DNA of 64,000 nt from contig JASPKZ010000423.1 of the NCBI GenBank assembly GCA_030220185.1, positions 496,001-560,000 of the forward strand, given 5' to 3'. Positions 1-9,545 of this stretch are shown one piece after another. The number at the start of each line of letters is the position of its first letter. The stretch's first letter is position 1. The DNA is from Diploptera punctata. Taxonomy: Eukaryota; Arthropoda; Insecta; Blattodea; Blaberidae. The notes beneath the pieces are model-generated. The model had not been told where the DNA came from. It saw nothing but the letters and a program-made list of their open reading frames with translations, and did not search any database. Made by a program: the position numbers and the translations under genes.

Positions 1-1066
1 AATAAGTTTTACGAACAAAATCAAGGAACTGCAATGGGTAATTCATTGTCTCCTTTCCTAGCTGATCTTTTTATGAGCAGATTTGAGACAGAGCTTGAAA
101 AGGAATTAGATTATTTTCCCAGGTTCTGGCTCAGATATGTTGACGACATTTTTGCTATTTTTGATACCAAAAAATGCAATGTACAGTAATTTATTGAAAT
201 ATTAAATGACCGGACTCCCAGCATAAATTTTACTTACGAAGAGGAGGAGAATGGAAGGCTGCCCTTTCTGGATATGCTAATAATTAGAAATAATTATAGA
301 TTAGAATTTGATATTTATAGAAAAGAAACCAGTACATTTAGATATATGACGGCAGATTCTTACCATTGTAATCAACATAAAATGGCCAGTTTCAATGTTT
401 TAGTCCACCGTCTTACCACTTTTCCGTTAAGTAAAAATAGATATAATAAGGAATTACAAACCATTAAAGATATCGCTAAGTGTAATGGTTTCAATGAAAA
501 TATTATTGATAATTTCTTTCGTAAATTTGAATTTAGAAAACTTATTACTGATTCTACAGCCTTCCAATCTCCTATTAATAAAGCATAATTTTGCAATTAT
601 GCCGTACGTTCCCTCTTTAACTAGAGGTTTGAACAAGATATTCAAAGGATTAGATACTAAATTAATTTTTACTTCCACTTTGATATTAAATAGTGTACTT
701 GGAAACCCTAAAGATAAAGTCGATTGTTTAAAAAAATCCGGCATTTTTTAAATTGGATGCAATGACTGTGATATGAAATATGTTAGGCAAACCAGAAGAT
801 CCATTTTAACTAGATTTAATGAACATATTGCCCATTTTAGACTTAACAGAATTGAAAAATCTGGAATTGCCCAGTATATTTCTGATTACGGTCATGCTAT
901 CAATAAAAGTAACTTTAGGCTGATTCGTTCGGTCATTGATTTCAAATTCCTTGACGTCCTTGAAAGTTTGGAAATTTATAAAAATAAGGATAAAATCATG
1001 AATAAAGACAAGGGCCCTATTCCGTACAGCGCCCTCTTTTCTTTAATTGAAATAAAAGAGGATTAG
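1..1066 (+). pseudogene. Penelope-like element ORF remnant: RT 3' part plus GIY-YIG endonuclease
   Basis: The frame enters from outside the window. It encodes the end of a reverse transcriptase: GTAMGNSLSPFLADLFM, then the motif C signature RYVDDIFAIF (about 136-165), then an FLDML stretch near 270. An in-frame TAA lies at 187-189 and the frame ends at 588. It resumes in another frame at about 590 (YVPSLTRGLNKIFKGLDTK), with a further in-frame stop at 749-751 just before GCNDCDMKYVRQTRRS. That last block is the CxxC plus GIY-YIG-type endonuclease start; the usual glycine of YIGQT is Arg here. The order RT then GIY-YIG is the hallmark of Penelope-like elements. The copy is dead: one frameshift, two stops and an altered endonuclease motif. 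The 5' part and the true start are not in the window. Confidence 0.9.
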
Positions 1067-1688
1067 TTTTATTATGTTTTATTGTTTACTTATGAATGAT
1101 TGCGTCATGTGACGTAGTTTGTTTTTAACTGAATTTGTTTATTTATTTATTATCTATTTTGTCTTCAGTCAATATCTGGTCTTGAGAATGACAGCTTGGC
1201 TGTGGAAACTTGTCGACCATTTTAAAACATTAATTGGTGAAATGGGCATATTGACTGTATATATATATTTTAATATTTTATCACCAAGAAGATCACTTGT
1301 GTATTAAAGTAATATGGTGTTATAACTTGCCTATATGTATTCCCACCCTAACTTGCCCAAACTAACACTAACTTCCCCATCTATCACCGACTTGTACATT
1401 TTCTCATCCTAACTTTGCCATTAATATAGGTGTATTCTTGGGATAGAATCCCGTTATATGTGACCAAACGTATTGGTAAATGGCTCTAGCGGGAACATGT
1501 GTTACCAAATTCGTCAATACGACGCTAAAAGTCACTTGTTCTACGATCGAATATTCACTGGTGTCACGGTGGCATAGAATAAGTCTTATAATAAAATGTT
1601 AATAGGTGTTATAATACAATTCAAATATATATATACCTTATTTGCCGTCGTCCTCATAACTTGTAAAAGATGCGTGTGATTTTCTTTT
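1067..1688. other. PLE 3' flank and unassigned AT-rich spacer
   Basis: Apart from the ribozyme-like fold there is no coding signal. Around 1320-1440 short phrases of the type TAACTTGCC recur as low-complexity sequence. From about 1440 the sequence probably belongs to the 3' flank of the opposed PLE on the minus strand. Confidence 0.5.
1177..1219 (+). ncRNA. Hammerhead-ribozyme-like fold 3' of the Penelope ORF
   Basis: Read as a type I hammerhead: helix I is TGGTC (1177-1181) with GACCA (1215-1219), helix II is ACAGC (1191-1195) with GCTGT (1199-1203) around a TTG loop, and the 3' core is GAAAC-TT-GTC (1205-1214), with cleavage expected after C1214. The 5' core is TTGAGAA (1182-1188) where CTGANGA is expected. 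Aligned this way, positions 3 and 8 are U and A instead of C and G, and extra bases sit between A9 and helix II. PLE terminal repeats are reported to carry hammerheads, so the location fits. Activity is doubtful. Confidence 0.55.
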
Positions 1689-1728
1689 CCTGCGGGCCTT
1701 TCAGAATATCTATTCCATAATCAGCAGG
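1689..1728 (-). ncRNA. Degenerate hammerhead-like fold after the antisense PLE
   Basis: On the minus strand CCTG (1725-1728) can pair with CAGG (1689-1692) as helix I. The 5' core reads CTGATTA (1718-1724), followed by an extra T, then helix II GAATA/TATTC, then GAAAGGCC. Expected bases at the cleavage site (UH) are CG here, so self-cleavage is unlikely. The position just 3' of a PLE endonuclease ORF supports the reading. Confidence 0.35.
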
Positions 1729-1754
1729 TATAGTTCTTCACTACATGTTCTCGA

Positions 1755-2107
1755 TTATGTTGGTGTTGATATAGCGTTGTCCGTAACTGAAGTGTTCTTT
1801 CTGACGGTATTGTTCAGTAGGGGAGTGTTTTCATTTACTAACAACTTATCTATCTCTCTGGTAATTTCAAGGTCTTCCAAAATGTTGATTTTTGTCGGGT
1901 TTTCCTCTCTGTGTATTATTGTGAGGGTGTCTTCTATTGAATTCATTCCATGACCGGCATTTATTATGTGTTTTGTGTAATTAGACTTTCTATTTGCGTA
2001 AACGAAATCGTTACGATGATATTTAAACCTAATGTTGAAGCTATCCTTCGTTCTACCTATATAGAAATTGTCAGAATCTTTGCATGTTAATTTTATACTC
2101 CCTAACT
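1755..2107 (-). pseudogene. Second Penelope-like element, GIY-YIG endonuclease end, antisense
   Basis: On the minus strand one open frame runs from about 2107 to 1755. It reads LTCKDSDNFYIGRTKDSF, then an RFKYHRNDF block, NYTKHIINAGHGMNS, then the acidic stretch ILEDLEITREID. This is the C-terminal endonuclease of a PLE with an intact FYIGRT core, and it differs in sequence from the copy at the window start, so it is another family. The RT part is missing: a stop (TAG) lies just upstream and a Helitron-like element begins 45 bp further out. The stretch shows no frameshift, so this copy may be younger than the first. Confidence 0.85.
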
Positions 2108-2151
2108 ATTAAATTTATTATGTTTATCTATATTGTAATTTATTTCATTAC

Positions 2152-2639
2152 TAGCTAATACCCGGCGTGCGCTGCTACTCCTAAATAAATGTTAATGTGT
2201 TTTTACCACCAGCCATGATCTGCCATGCTTGCCCGGGAATCTGCTAATTCCGATGTTCTTGGCATCAATGAAAGATATAAATGGTTATTGTGAGTTTTCC
2301 GTAAAGGATAAACATATGCTGTCGCGGACTTTTTGTAGAGTTTTTTAAGATATTCAATTCTGTGTACATTACTTTGGTGTATTTGTTATGGTTTAGGCAG
2401 CGTAGGCCATTTAAGCGGCAAAATAGGGACATTATTTCACGTTTTTCGCTACAAAGGGTGATTTTTAGGGGTGAGGGGTTGAGTATTATAACTCCCTTAT
2501 AGCTTATGTTCATGCCGGGAACCTCCTGAACATTTTGTAAGAAACCTCATCAAAATCGGATCAACTGTATGGCCACGCATAGAATACGAACAAACAAACC
2601 AACAAACAAAGAAACAAATATTCATTTTTATATATTAGA
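2152..2639 (-). mobile_element. Short non-autonomous Helitron-like element
   Basis: On the minus strand the unit begins TCTAATATATAAAAAT directly after an A and ends ATTAGCTAG directly before a T, which matches the Helitron rule (5' TC, 3' CTRR, insertion between A and T). A related sequence lies on the plus strand at 60802-61330, so it is a dispersed repeat. It is about 490 bp with no RepHel coding capacity. The 3' hairpin usual for Helitrons is at best weak (GCAGCGCACGCC region), which keeps the call moderate. Confidence 0.6.
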
Positions 2640-3339
2640 TTAATTAATTAAAAATAAAACTACGTTTTATTTTTATTTAATTAATAAATATGGATTTTCA
2701 TCAAGTAAACACCAACTCAATTGATTATTAGATTAATTTATTATTAGTTTAGTAGGGTATGTTTAAATGTTTGTTTATTTTTCTCAATATTTTTGCCAAT
2801 TTTATGGTTTGGTGGCCTGTGTACGTAATAGATCTATATTACCAAAGAAGTTTTTGTAGCAAAAGGAGAAGGCGCGCTATTCAGCTTTTTTAATTTTATT
2901 TTTTATTCTTGAACTTTAAATACTAGCGCATTAAAGTAGATCGGCAAGAAGGCGGCGGTGAGCGCTCGAATACTACGCTGACGACTCTGGTTCAAGAGTC
3001 AGTGTTAACCTATGTTGAAATTCATTAACTGCACAGGGAATTAGCGTCGAATTTAAATTATGCGCATTCAAGGGCGGGATTTTTTTTTTCCGAGAGACCT
3101 CTTATTGAAACTTTAGATTTCTTGTGTTATAAATATACGGCAAGAAAACTATTACTTTACTTCTTTTACTGAGAAAGCCATGCTCGTACTTAAAAAATCA
3201 ATCGACCCCAACTGATTTGAACCCGAGGTTAGCGGAAACAGAGGCGGGCAAGATAACCACTAATCCATTAGGATCAACAATGTGTGTAAAGAATGATTAT
3301 TATGGAGAGTAGGCCTACTTGCAATTCAAATGAACTACC
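2640..3339. other. AT-rich spacer with a tRNA-like SINE head
   Basis: 2640-2880 is AT-rich with no signal. 2940-3010 (GGCAAGAAGGCGGCGGTG) is GC-rich but unrecognised. On the minus strand about 3190-3275 reads like a tRNA-derived head: GGATTAGTGGTTATCTTGCC (A-box-like) and GGTTCAAATC (B-box). Similar heads occur at 27961 and 28782. Confidence 0.4.
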
Positions 3340-3910
3340 TGATATATCTTCTTCTTCTTCTTCTTCCTTTCCAGGATTAGGTCAATGCGACCCCTGTTCC
3401 GGTCTCAAGTCCATCGTTTCATTGGCAGTCCCAAATATCTTTTTTCATGCGGTTTGTAGGTGTTGATCGTTTTGGGTAATCTTGTATTGTTCCATTCTGT
3501 CTAAATGTTCATTTCATCGGTATTTCTGATCTTCTAGTTTTTCGAGCATTGAAAATATATCCAGTTCATTCTTATTGACACATTATGTAATCTATCCATG
3601 CGTGTACATCCTTTTACTATCTTAAAATTTTAATTTCAATGGGTTGAATGTGAGATATATCCTTTTTTTGTAAGATTCCAAGATTTATATCCATATAAAA
3701 GGACAGTAACAGCCATAATTTTATAAAACCTGAGCTGATTTTCTCTTCGAGTCTTTCGGAGGATTCTTCTTATGGTGCCGTACACCATTTGATATCGGTT
3801 TAATTTATTATGTATATCTCAATCATAGCTATATGTTATATCTGAACCAAGATAGTTAATGTGTGCTATCTGTTCTATTATTTCATTAATGATTACTATC
3901 TTTGCTCTGA
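3340..3910 (-). pseudogene. LINE-T type RT C-terminal fragment
   Basis: The minus strand, with stops, reads HINYLGSDITYSYD, then a segment ending in KTRRENQLRFYKIMAVTVLL and YGYKSWNL. These are the F.YLG and K..LY....VLLYG.E.W landmarks of the region after the RT palm in many arthropod non-LTR elements. It ends in a (GAA)n-type tail on the minus strand (3350-3367 as CTTCTTCTT). It is 5' truncated and degenerate. Confidence 0.7.
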
Positions 3911-4051
3911 CTACCTGAGCATTAGAATATCCAGACTAGTTTTACGGTATTAGAAAAAGATTGGATGCTGAAGGAATACTAAAAAAATATACAGTTGGTT
4001 ACTCAGGAGAAGCGGATATTTAAAATGTTAAGCGGTGTTCCTTTCCTATGT

Positions 4052-4196
4052 AACACACTCAGTAATACTATCGAACCCGCAGGTTCATTGCCGAACGGAC
4101 ATAAGCTCACCGTATATCCCCTTCCGTGCTAATATTTTCCAATCATCCTCTGAATAATTTACCTCACTCACATCGTCGTAAATGTTATTCTCCCAC
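4052..4196 (-). mobile_element. LINE-W 3' end fragment
   Basis: It matches the antisense of the LINE-W tail seen best at 23002-23757 (around TATCGAACCCGCAGGTTC and TAATGTTATTCTCCCAC). This is the extreme C-terminus, truncated after about 145 bp, and is followed by a SINE-A copy. Confidence 0.75.
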
Positions 4197-4218
4197 AGAG
4201 AGGAAAACAAACCAACAA

Positions 4219-4522
4219 GTAAAGTAAAGTGATCCCACAACAGGCCCGGAGGCCCTTGGGGTAGTAGGAGGTTAAGGCTCCCACTTTTTCAAGACAATCG
4301 GCACTTGATGTCAGCCGGGTTGTCAGCCCTGCGTGACGACCGCCTTTAACCCAGAACAAGCGCCTGGTACTCATTTCCGTTAGAGGCTGAGTCGACCCCA
4401 GGCCATAGTGCCGCCAGAAGGTTTTTTGATCAGTTTAAAAATCCTGACCCCACCGGGACTTGAACCCTCGACCCTCCGGCTTGTAGCTCAGTGCCTTAAC
4501 TACTACGCTACGGCGTGCCCCC
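4219..4522 (-). mobile_element. SINE-A, tRNA-derived, full length
   Basis: The minus strand starts GGGGGCACGCCGTAGCGTAG, with an A-box-like TAGCGTAGTAGTTAAGG and a B-box GGTTCAAGTCC, followed by a body of about 220 bp ending near TGGGATCACTTTACTTTA. It is colinear with copies at 41637, 42751 and 49835. A short CAAGTA flanks both ends and is a possible TSD. SINEs of this type are transcribed by Pol III and mobilised by LINE proteins. Confidence 0.85.
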
Positions 4523-4689
4523 AAGTACTAGATGAAATAAAAGAAGATAGATAATGAATGTATAAAATTGATTGAAGAATGATATAATTTTTTGCCTATA
4601 ATAATGTCCATAAAACTATTTGAAGAGAACATTTTGGGAAAAAATCAGTGAAGATTGTTTTGGAAGATTTATGTTTTTATTCTTATTTA
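4523..4689. other. Unassigned spacer
   Basis: AT-rich, with no feature recognised. Confidence 0.5.
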
Positions 4690-5445
4690 TTTATTTTACT
4701 GATGGAGTTAAGACCATAAGGTCTTCTCTTCCACTTCGCCAGGGTTAAATTATACACATAATAACAATTACATGTTGATTAATGATACGTAATTGATATA
4801 GGCTACACAATATAAAGTTGACAAGAGAAAGAAAGAAACATAATAATAATAACAATAATAACCTGCAATTAGTTTAAATAATTGGCTTGGTAAGAAAAGT
4901 TTAGTATATAAAGGAATAACAAACCAATACATGGAACACGGTTATATATTTTATTGCCTAAGGAAATATGAAGTGAGTTTTGTTTTTCAGTCGGGCAGTC
5001 CTTAATATATAAGGGAAGGGAATAATAAAGTCGGGTGGATAAAACAAAGAAGGTTGAATAATAGTGAGATGCTCTATGTAGAGGAACAGCTAGAGTTAAA
5101 TTTTCTCTCGATCGTGTGTTTAAGTTATGGTGAGAGGATAGCGAATGGTAGCGAGTAGAAGTATAAAATGGTGATGAGGTAGACAAAGTGTTCTATAAGA
5201 AGCAGAGACAATGTATTTTTCGCCTTTCTTCCGATCGGAGCCAAAACAAGATTTGAAATATGTGGTCTGATTTACGGAGGTTGCATATGTAACGTGCACA
5301 AGCATTATTTATTCGTTGTAGTCTTTGTCCGAATGTGATACCCATGTCAGTTGAGAGTAAGACATAATAGAAATCGTAGGATATCGAGGCTATCAATAAA
5401 TTAAAAGGATATCTGAGAGAAGAGAATAAATGTTTGACTGTCACA
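4690..5445 (-). pseudogene. LINE-X 3' end (RT C-terminus)
   Basis: In shifting minus-strand frames it encodes RLQRINNACARYICNLRKSD, then a WLRSEERR block, then HNLNTRSRENLTLAVPLHRA. This matches the plus-strand LINE-X at 14870-17350. The 3' end is the antisense of a TGGAAGAGAAGRCCTTAT-like terminus (4700-4740). Several frameshifts are present. Confidence 0.75.
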
Positions 5446-5771
5446 CAACTAACTAACTCATTGGCACAATGGAACTCGTAGGTTCATGGCTGCATGGACA
5501 TAGGCTCTTCCAGCTAATATTTTCCAACCATTCCCTGTATAATCTACTTCCCTCAAATCATGGTCAATAATTATTCTCCCAGTTCTTGGCCGACCTACTG
5601 AGTGCTTTTCTTCTGGTTTTCCTACAAAAAGTTTCCATTCTCCTGTTTCATTCTCCATTCGTGTCACGTATCCTGGACATTGCAGTCTACCAGACTTAAT
5701 TCTTCTTATTATATCTGATTTCCCATATAGATCATGTAGTTTACTATTATGTAGTATTCATCATTCACCTG

Positions 5772-6116
5772 AGTCCCGCGCCGTAGCCGAGCGGTTAAGG
5801 TAGGAAGCCTTGACGCAGAGCTACGGGACTTGCGCTGGTTCGAGTCTCCATGGGGGAAGAAATTTTCTCATGGTATTTCTGCCAGTATGGGACCGGTGCC
5901 CACCCAGCATCGTGAGGCAATTGGGTAGCTACAATAAGTAGCGGCTCCAGGTTGAGGAACCAGCTATAACGGCTGGGGGACTCGACATGCTAACCACATG
6001 TCACCCCTACACTGGCTGTTGATCATTTACCTCTGTGATTGACACATGTGGATGTGAAGGGCCAGCAGCCGGCTGGTAAAAGGGCACCGCTGAAAAGTGG
6101 AAAGACCCTCAATCGG
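5772..6116 (+). mobile_element. SINE-F, tRNA-derived, full length with 12-bp TSD
   Basis: The head GCGCCGTAGCCGAGCGGTTA (A box) and GGTTCGAGTC (B box) resemble a Leu/Ser-type tRNA. The body runs to GGAAAGACCCTCAATCGG. The 12-bp repeat ATCATTCACCTG is present exactly at 5760-5771 and 6117-6128, so the borders are firm. Other copies: 47540-47905 and 54357-54553 (both minus), and a diverged one at 43760-44010. Confidence 0.92.
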
Positions 6117-6156
6117 ATCATTCACCTGTCTTTTCAACTCTCTTTGGTTCAGAAAT

Positions 6157-6514
6157 ATTCTTGAGAACTATGATGATCTTGAAGAAGATTTCCGGAAATC
6201 TTCAAGATCATCATAGTAACTCCGGCCGTGAAAGCCTAAGTCAATACATTAGTCACCTCAACGGGGAGGAAATCTACAGACATATACGACGATTTGAGAA
6301 ACTGCGCAAGAATCAGGCACGACTGCTCTCGTCCCTTACATTTCTTCTACGTCACAGAGGTAATAAGACGATCCCTAAATTCATCGGGATAAAACGAACA
6401 TTAAAGGGGAACTTAAAGCCTCGAGACCACGGCCTACAGCCCGGAAATCTTCTTCAAGATCATCATAGCAACTCCGGCCGTGAAAGCCTAAGTCAATACA
6501 TTCTTGAGAACTAT
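6157..6514 (+). mobile_element. Rearranged Penelope-like element (pLTR, ORF N-terminus, pLTR) with TSD
   Basis: ATTCTTGAGAACTAT is found at 6157-6171 and 6500-6514; part may belong to the element, so the TSD is 11-15 bp. Inside are, in order: an inverted terminal-repeat piece (about 6168-6191), a direct piece (6192-6250), an ORF N-terminal segment reading EEIYRHIRRFEKLRKNQARL with FLLRHRGNKTIPKFIGIKR (about 6268-6396), then a second direct terminal-repeat copy from GGGGAACTT (6406-6499). The second copy matches the solo repeat at 12113-12207. Inverted and tandem pieces of the terminal repeat are typical of Penelope insertions. Confidence 0.8.
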
Positions 6515-6725
6515 ATTCTCAAATACTCGAAATATTTTCTCCTCCCATAAAGTAAGAGTCCAGATTTCGTATCCACATACCTGAGAGAATAACAGTTTTA
6601 TATATTATTAGTTTAATTTTTTTCGGTATATAGAATTTGGGACGACAAGAGTCCTTGTAATGCATAGTAGAATGCATTTGCAGAATTAAACCTACGTTTA
6701 TTTTCTGTCTGCACCTCATTCATTG

Positions 6726-7239
6726 ACACATGATGATGATGATGTAACTAAATAAAACAGAAAATTCCTATAACAAGACCAATTTAATTAATAAACAAGG
6801 TTCTATGTGAAACTTATGAACATAATAAACTAAATTACTGAACACAAGTTTCAAATCAAAACAATGTTATACATTTTATCTGATAGGAGCACAGGTTTCC
6901 TGTGTATCAAATTCACCACCTAGTCTGACTAATTACTCCAAAGTAATTAATTTCCCATGGTTCACTCTTGCGTACAATGACTAATGACTAAGTGTAGAGA
7001 TGTTTTATCGTCCTCTCTGGAACTGGCAGGGTTAATCACCCTGGCTGAATTAGCTTATTCTAAAAACGTTATAATGTTTCAGGTGTTTGATGTAAAGCAT
7101 AACAAGCACACTCAAATATTCACATTAATATAATATACTAAACTGACTTGTTAATCCCCGAAGAGTTATTTTATACCGATCCCTCAAACCATTCACAAAA
7201 ATACTTGAATTTATTTCGATCTTCCAGATAATGTAAACT
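6726..7239. other. Unassigned spacer
   Basis: AT-rich, with no coding or repeat match recognised apart from a short ATG/GAT run at 6730-6742. Confidence 0.5.
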
Positions 7240-7308
7240 GACGGTTAATGACAAATGAGCAAAGTTTTGAAGAAGTGGCCAAATTCAAATACCTAGGAAC
7301 GATTAATT

Positions 7309-7967
7309 TATAATTTACAAAAAATAGGTGCCAAATTTAATGTGGAAATATCAATTAACAAAACTAAAATTATGGCATTTCATGGGAAGGACCCCATACA
7401 AAGTAAAATCTGTCTCCAGAATAAAATTTTAGAGAGATCTAATCAATTTAAATATCTTGGATATTATCTCTCTATCTGGGATGAAAAGGATATCCCTGAA
7501 AAAATTACTAGTTATAATAAAAGTTTGGGAATTATTAATCAAGTTATGAAACCATCCCTTGTACAAAAAAAAAGCCAGATTACGTTTATATAACACATTG
7601 GTTAGACCAGTGTTGACTTATAGTAGTGAAGCATGGACAGTAAAAAGACAACATGAAAGCAGAATAACGGCTTGTGAAATGACATTCATGCGCAAAACAG
7701 CTGGTTACACCAGATGAGATCGGAAAAGAATTGAAGACTACGCCAATTTTGGAAATAGGCCTATATTAAACAGTACCAACTAAATTGGAAACACCATTTC
7801 AAAGAATGAGTTCAAATCGGATCCCCAAAGCTGTTTATAATTATATACCAAGAGGACGAAGATCACTGGGCCGTTCTATGAAACGCTGGAGGGAAAATTT
7901 TCTATAGCATCGTAACAGGCCTTGGCCTAATACTTGGAAGGAAGAAGAAGAAGAAGAATAAGAAGAA
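7309..7967 (+). pseudogene. LINE-T type fragment nested in LINE-W
   Basis: Encodes FNVEISINKTKIMAFHGKDP, then ERSNQFKYLGYYLS, and a run equivalent to LYNTLVRPVLTYSSEAWTVK. The frame breaks at about 7590. It ends in (GAA)n at 7940-7968, the poly-purine tail typical of this family. Its flanks GGAACGATTAATT (7296-7308) and GGAACAATAATTA (7968-7980) are an imperfect TSD. Confidence 0.8.
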
Positions 7968-8128
7968 GGAACAATAATTAAAAATAGGAATGAGATACAC
8001 AAAGAAACTAAACATAGACACAGTTCTTGAAATCCATGCTATTATGCATTACAGGGACCCTTGTCGTCCCAACTTCTCTCAAAAACCATTAAAATGGAAA
8101 ATAAATGAAACTGTTATTCTCCCAGTTT

Positions 8129-8380
8129 AGGATGTTATGGTAATATACGTAGAATGTCAGAGACAAGATTACCCAGAAAAGCTTGGAATTGATTCCACGT
8201 GGGAAAGGCAAGACAGGTCGACCTAGATTTAAATGGATGGATGATGTTAGAAGAGATATGAGGGAGATAGGTTTGAAACAATTGGAATGGGAAGATAGAG
8301 AAGAATAGAGTAAGGAGATAAGAATTAAAACGATATGGACACAGGAAGATTTTTTACGTTGTAAACCTGTTTATAAATAA
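8129..8380 (+). pseudogene. LINE-Z C-terminal fragment nested in LINE-W, 13-bp TSD
   Basis: In shifting frames it reads RRMSETRLPRKAW, then GRPR..KWMDDVRRDMREIG and KQLEWEDREEW. This is the basic GRPR-W-D tail found at the end of many LINE ORF2 proteins. ATTCTCCCAGTTT at 8116-8128 and 8381-8393 is an exact TSD. The fragment is only 252 bp, so reverse transcription stopped early. Confidence 0.82.
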
Positions 8381-8842
8381 ATTCTCCCAGTTTTAAAATA
8401 TGGATGCGAAACATGGAAGTTTACTTCGAGGGAGGAGAAAATATTACGAGTATTTGAGTATAAAGGTTCTAGGATTTTTTTTTTGTCCAAAGAGAGATGA
8501 ACAGACCGGCGATTGTGGGAGACTGCATAGCAATGAACTTCATTTTCTTTATGAGAAACAAGGTATAAAACAATGCAGTTAAGTCTCATAGACTGCGATG
8601 GGCAGGACATGTGGCATGAATGAGAATGAAAGAGAGGCTTGGAAACTCCTTGTAGGAAAACCAGAGGGAAAACGCCTAGTAGGTAGACCAAGAATGAATG
8701 GGGAATTGCATTAACCTTGATTTGACGAAGTAGACTATACAGAAGATAAATGCAAAGTTTAGGTCAGGATAAGGATGCATGGAGAGCTTATGTCTGAGCG
8801 ACCATGAATCTAAGGGTTCGAAAGACCCATGAGTTAGCTATT

Positions 8843-9160
8843 TAATTAGTTTGCCCAGCCTCTTTGTCTAGTTGTCAGAGTTTCTCTATAGTTCATGGGG
8901 CCCGGGATTCGATTCCGTCAGTGTACATGATTTTTTTTCTTAAAAGCACTTATTCCTGTGGTCACCCAGGGTTTGGATTTAGATTAACAAGGGAACTGTC
9001 AACCATAGAATGACGAATCCTACATTGAAAATTTCTCCCAGATAAGCATTGTGATGTACCAAGGCGTGTCTAAAATAATCTGCATTTTTAACTGTAAAGT
9101 ACAGAAATCGAAGCCAGAATCCATCAATGAAACCTACCGTACAAAGCAGATGGGCTCCCT
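8843..9160 (+). mobile_element. Diverged SINE, SINE-D-like
   Basis: Begins with a head-like stretch (CAGCCTCTTTGTCTAGTTGT), a B-box-like GGGATTCGATTCC near 8903, and the middle motif TATTCCTGTGGTCACCCAGG shared with SINE-D. The tail (GCATTGTGATGTACCAAGG) resembles 45830-45850. Confidence 0.5.
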
Positions 9161-9269
9161 GCTTGAGTAAAAGCGGAGTAGAGTGAGGCGGGACGCAGCG
9201 CGGACGGCAGGAAGTGAGGGCTATTCAATATACCAATGTATTACTTCGATAGTTTGAGAGATTTGGAAC

Positions 9270-9545
9270 TGGATTGCAGTTCCTTACAATTAAAACAATG
9301 CTGGAACTCATAAGAAAGAAAAGGAAAATAAATTGGATTGACCACTGGAGAAGAAGAAAGAAACTGCCTGCTGACGGATGTCTTAGAAGGAACGGTCAAC
9401 GGAAAGAAGATTAGAGGCAGAAAAATACATCAGATTATAGACAGTATTAAAATAAACAATTTGTATGCCGATACTAAGAAATGCTGAGTTAAGGAAAGAG
9501 AGGAGAATGATGAGTTTGCAGTGGAAAGACTTGCTCTTGACAGAA
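9270..9545 (+). pseudogene. LINE-U C-terminal fragment
   Basis: In broken frames it matches the 39575-39930 copy: MLELIRKKRKINWID, HW.RR...CLLTDVLEG with VNGKKIRG (about 9301-9420), then DSIKINNLYADTKK. Its last ~110 bp form part of a large palindrome. Confidence 0.78.

Larger units (their letters stand above)
5455..6725 (-). mobile_element. LINE-W copy carrying two nested insertions
   Basis: Antisense LINE-W pieces lie at 5455-5771, 6117-6171 and 6500-6725 and are colinear once the inserts are removed. The 3' end starts with a TTAG-type repeat (antisense CTAACTAACTCA). Piece 1 encodes GEWKLFVGKPEEKHSVGRPR (compare VGKPEGKRPVG in the 23-kb copy). Piece 3 holds the YGCETW-equivalent region. 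Both inserts have TSDs (separate entries). Confidence 0.85.
7240..8842 (+). mobile_element. LINE-W copy interrupted twice by other LINEs
   Basis: The pieces 7240-7308, 7968-8128 and 8381-8842 join into one LINE-W tail: EQSFEEVAKFKYLGTI, then NRNEIHKETKH, then a CETWKF region, RRLRW-like, and finally NLRVRK followed by GAGTTAGCT. Flanking duplications at both inserts (GGAAC.ATTAATT and ATTCTCCCAGTTT) show the order of events. Many small indels break the frame. Confidence 0.85.

Noticed and set aside
1755..1946. Stand-alone small protein on the minus strand
   Set aside because: It is just the end of the PLE endonuclease frame, which extends upstream to about 2107.
5776..5850. SINE-F, SINE-A and SINE-C heads as functional tRNA genes
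   Set aside because: A and B boxes are present, but acceptor stems do not pair and each head is followed by the same SINE body with TSDs.
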